64,000 bases of DNA, taken from Salisediminibacterium halotolerans (GTDB lineage: Bacteria; Bacillota; Bacilli; Bacillales; Salisediminibacteriaceae). Of this stretch, positions 62,512-64,000 are shown one piece after another. Each line of letters begins with the position of its first letter. The stretch's first letter is position 1. The translations under genes were made by a program, and so were the position numbers. A model generated the notes under the pieces. It searched no databases, was not told the DNA's origin, and worked only from the letters and a program-made list of their open reading frames with translations. Location of the stretch: NCBI RefSeq assembly GCF_003814815.1, contig NZ_RKQQ01000002.1:372001-436000 (forward strand), written 5' to 3'.

Positions 62512-63795
62512 ATGGGAGATAACGGTACAGAAAAACAATCAGTAAACGATCATACTGAAGAAAAAAATGTGCTGGAGTCTACACAAACGATTATAAAACA
62601 GGCGTTGGATAAACTGGGGTACCAAGAGGAAGTGTTCCAGCTTTTGAAAGAACCGGTGCGAATGATGACAGTGCGGATTCCGGTGCGCATGGATGACGGT
62701 TCAGTCAAAATTTTCACAGGCTACCGCGCTCAGCATAATGACGCTGTTGGACCGACGAAAGGAGGCGTCCGCTTCCATCCGGAAGTGTCTGAGACCGAAG
62801 TGAAAGCCTTGTCCATCTGGATGAGTTTAAAAGCGGGGATCGTTGATTTGCCTTATGGCGGCGGCAAAGGGGGCATTGTCTGCGACCCGCGGGAGATGTC
62901 TTTTTTAGAAGTGGAACGCTTAAGCCGAGGCTATGTTCGGTCGATCAGCCAGATCGTCGGACCGACCAAAGATATTCCCGCGCCGGACGTTTTAACGAAT
63001 TCACAGATTATGGCTTGGATGATGGATGAGTACAGCCGTATGCGGGAATTTGATTCATCAGGATTTATTACCGGTAAACCTTTAGTATTAGGCGGTTCTC
63101 ATGGACGTGAGTCAGCTACGGCTAAAGGTGTGACGATTTGCATCCGCGAAGCGGCAAAGAAAAAGGGGATTTCAATGGACGGGGCCCGGGTTGCGATTCA
63201 AGGGTTCGGCAATGCCGGCAGTTTCCTCGCTAAATTTATGTTTGATGAAGGCGCGAAAGTCGTCGCTGTTTCGGATGTATACGGTGCCCTTTACGACCCG
63301 GAAGGCCTTGATATTGATTATTTATTAGACCGGCGTGACAGTTTCGGAACCGTGACGAATTTGTTTTCTGACACGTTGACAAACGAAGAATTATTAGAAG
63401 TTGATTGTGATATTCTCGTTCCGGCTGCAATCGAGAATCAAATCACAGAGAACAACGCTGATAAGATTCAAGCGTCGATTATTGTCGAGGCGGCTAACGG
63501 GCCGACGACGATCGGTGCCACGAAAAAGCTGCACAATCGCGGTGTGCTGTTAATTCCGGATGTGCTTGCGAGTGCAGGCGGAGTGACGGTGTCATATTTT
63601 GAATGGGTGCAAAATAATCAAGGTTATTACTGGGGCGAAGAAGAAGTGGCCGAGAAACTGGAAAAATTAATTTGTGCCGCATTCGATAATGTGTACCGTG
63701 TAGCGAATATGCGAAATACGGATATGCGATTGGCGGCATACATGGTCGGGGTCAGAAGAATGGCGGAAGCGAGCCGATTCAGAGGCTGGATTTAA
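62512..63795 (+). CDS. gudB: NAD-type glutamate dehydrogenase
   Basis: A 427-residue Glu/Leu/Phe/Val dehydrogenase: GVRFHPEVSETEVKALSIWM, the catalytic Lys in LPYGGGKGGIVCDP, the cofactor motif IQGFGNAGSFLA and VEAANGPTT. The Bacillus GudB/RocG type oxidises glutamate to 2-oxoglutarate. The ATG at 62512 follows AGGGGTGA by 4-6 nt; the longer frame from 62449 is unsupported. gudB-ypdA is the B. subtilis order. A 2-oxoglutarate-using oxidoreductase three genes upstream would be a natural next step. Confidence 0.93.
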   Translation: MGDNGTEKQSVNDHTEEKNVLESTQTIIKQALDKLGYQEEVFQLLKEPVRMMTVRIPVRMDDGSVKIFTGYRAQHNDAVGPTKGGVRFHPEVSETEVKALSIWMSLKAGIVDLPYGGGKGGIVCDPREMSFLEVERLSRGYVRSISQIVGPTKDIPAPDVLTNSQIMAWMMDEYSRMREFDSSGFITGKPLVLGGSHGRESATAKGVTICIREAAKKKGISMDGARVAIQGFGNAGSFLAKFMFDEGAKVVAVSDVYGALYDPEGLDIDYLLDRRDSFGTVTNLFSDTLTNEELLEVDCDILVPAAIENQITENNADKIQASIIVEAANGPTTIGATKKLHNRGVLLIPDVLASAGGVTVSYFEWVQNNQGYYWGEEEVAEKLEKLICAAFDNVYRVANMRNTDMRLAAYMVGVRRMAEASRFRGWI

Positions 63796-63818
63796 CGGCA
63801 GTTAAAAACTCGTGTACC

Positions 63819-63857
63819 AAAAGAATTCCTTTCAATGTCGAAAAGGGGATTCTTTTT
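63819..63857 (+). terminator. Terminator after gudB
   Basis: Stem AAAAGAATTCCTTT with AAAGGGGATTCTTTT (including wobbles), continuing in T residues. Confidence 0.7.
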
Positions 63858-63888
63858 GATATTATATCGATTAATTGAGGTGACATTT

Positions 63889-64000
63889 GTGAATCAAGAA
63901 GAAGAAATCATTGTTATCGGCGGCGGGCCGTGCGGATTGTCAGCCGCGATTGAACTGCAAAACAAAGGGTTCTCACCGCTTATAATAGAGCAGGGAAATA
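63889..64000 (+). CDS. ypdA: YpdA-like bacillithiol disulfide reductase (5' end only)
   Basis: Only 37 residues are inside the window. They start at a GTG 5-6 nt after GAGGTGA and hold the FAD motif IIVIGGGPCGLSAAIELQ. The GGGPCGL variant with a Cys, and the place right behind gudB, match YpdA (Bdr), the FAD enzyme that reduces oxidised bacillithiol with NADPH. The remainder lies beyond the right edge. Confidence 0.8.
   Translation, partial: MNQEEEIIVIGGGPCGLSAAIELQNKGFSPLIIEQGN

Overview
The window reads as chromosomal DNA of a low-to-mid GC Gram-positive bacterium of the Bacillaceae. Most genes fall in an order that, from memory, is close to the Bacillus subtilis yqj-yqk-ypu-res-ypb block: proC/yqjQ, yqkF-nudF, fur-xerD-deoB-punA, lysA-ppiB, ribDE-BA-H-ypuF, scpAB, rluB, resABC-resDE, serA, fer, ypbB-recQ-ypbD/E, gudB-ypdA. 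Many proteins are rich in Asp and Glu, and the genome makes a C30 carotenoid, which fits a salt-tolerant, pigmented member. The sporulation genes that I recall lying inside this block in B. subtilis (spoIIM, dacF, the spoIIA-sigF operon, spoVA, dacB, spmAB) are not here, which suggests a non-sporulating lineage. The genus cannot be fixed from this window.

Layout. 1-4 kb: an FAD oxidoreductase cut by the left edge, proC, a short-chain dehydrogenase, an unknown 101-residue protein behind a perfect Crp/Fnr box, and a low-molecular-weight tyrosine phosphatase. 4-8 kb: a methyltransferase, a tungsten-type aldehyde:ferredoxin oxidoreductase, and a convergent pair of small proteins that both end in Gly-Gly, one of them MoaD-like. 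8-16.4 kb: two converging carotenoid operons, crtNc-like/crtN/crtM on the plus strand and cruF-like/crtO-like/crtQ-like/crtP-like on the minus strand. 16.4-22.8 kb: an SDR, a HAD phosphatase, a PTS EIIA protein, a thioredoxin-like protein, yqkF, nudF, fur and xerD. 23-27 kb: a nucleoside salvage operon (deoB, two different purine nucleoside phosphorylases, pdp). 27-34 kb: lysA under a lysine riboswitch, ppiB, and riboflavin synthesis under an FMN riboswitch. 34-47 kb: mreBH, scpAB, an orphan Tat-exported Fe-S protein with a cytochrome b subunit, rluB, cytochrome c maturation (resABC) and the ResDE two-component system. 47-56 kb: moaB, a cobalamin adenosyltransferase, a very acidic lipoprotein, serA, two regulators, fer, ypbB-recQ and two membrane proteins. 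57-64 kb: a four-subunit 2-oxoacid:ferredoxin oxidoreductase behind a cre site, fhs, a B12-dependent light-sensor regulator of the CarH/LitR type, glutamate dehydrogenase and the start of ypdA.

Two things stand out. First, a family of short non-coding repeats (about 260-420 bp; four copies plus a probable scar) sits directly behind gene ends. In three copies the gene's intrinsic terminator hairpin is duplicated on both sides of the element. Each upstream copy carries one stem mismatch and has lost its U-tract, so the element should be transcribed as part of the gene's 3' UTR. Second, the CarH/LitR-type regulator carries the adenosylcobalamin photosensor residues, and both carotenoid operons have the same 15-nt sequence TGTACAATATTTGTT over the -35 region of their promoters, continuing as 11-bp repeats. 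A cobalamin adenosyltransferase in the same window could supply the chromophore. Together these predict light-controlled C30 carotenoid synthesis.
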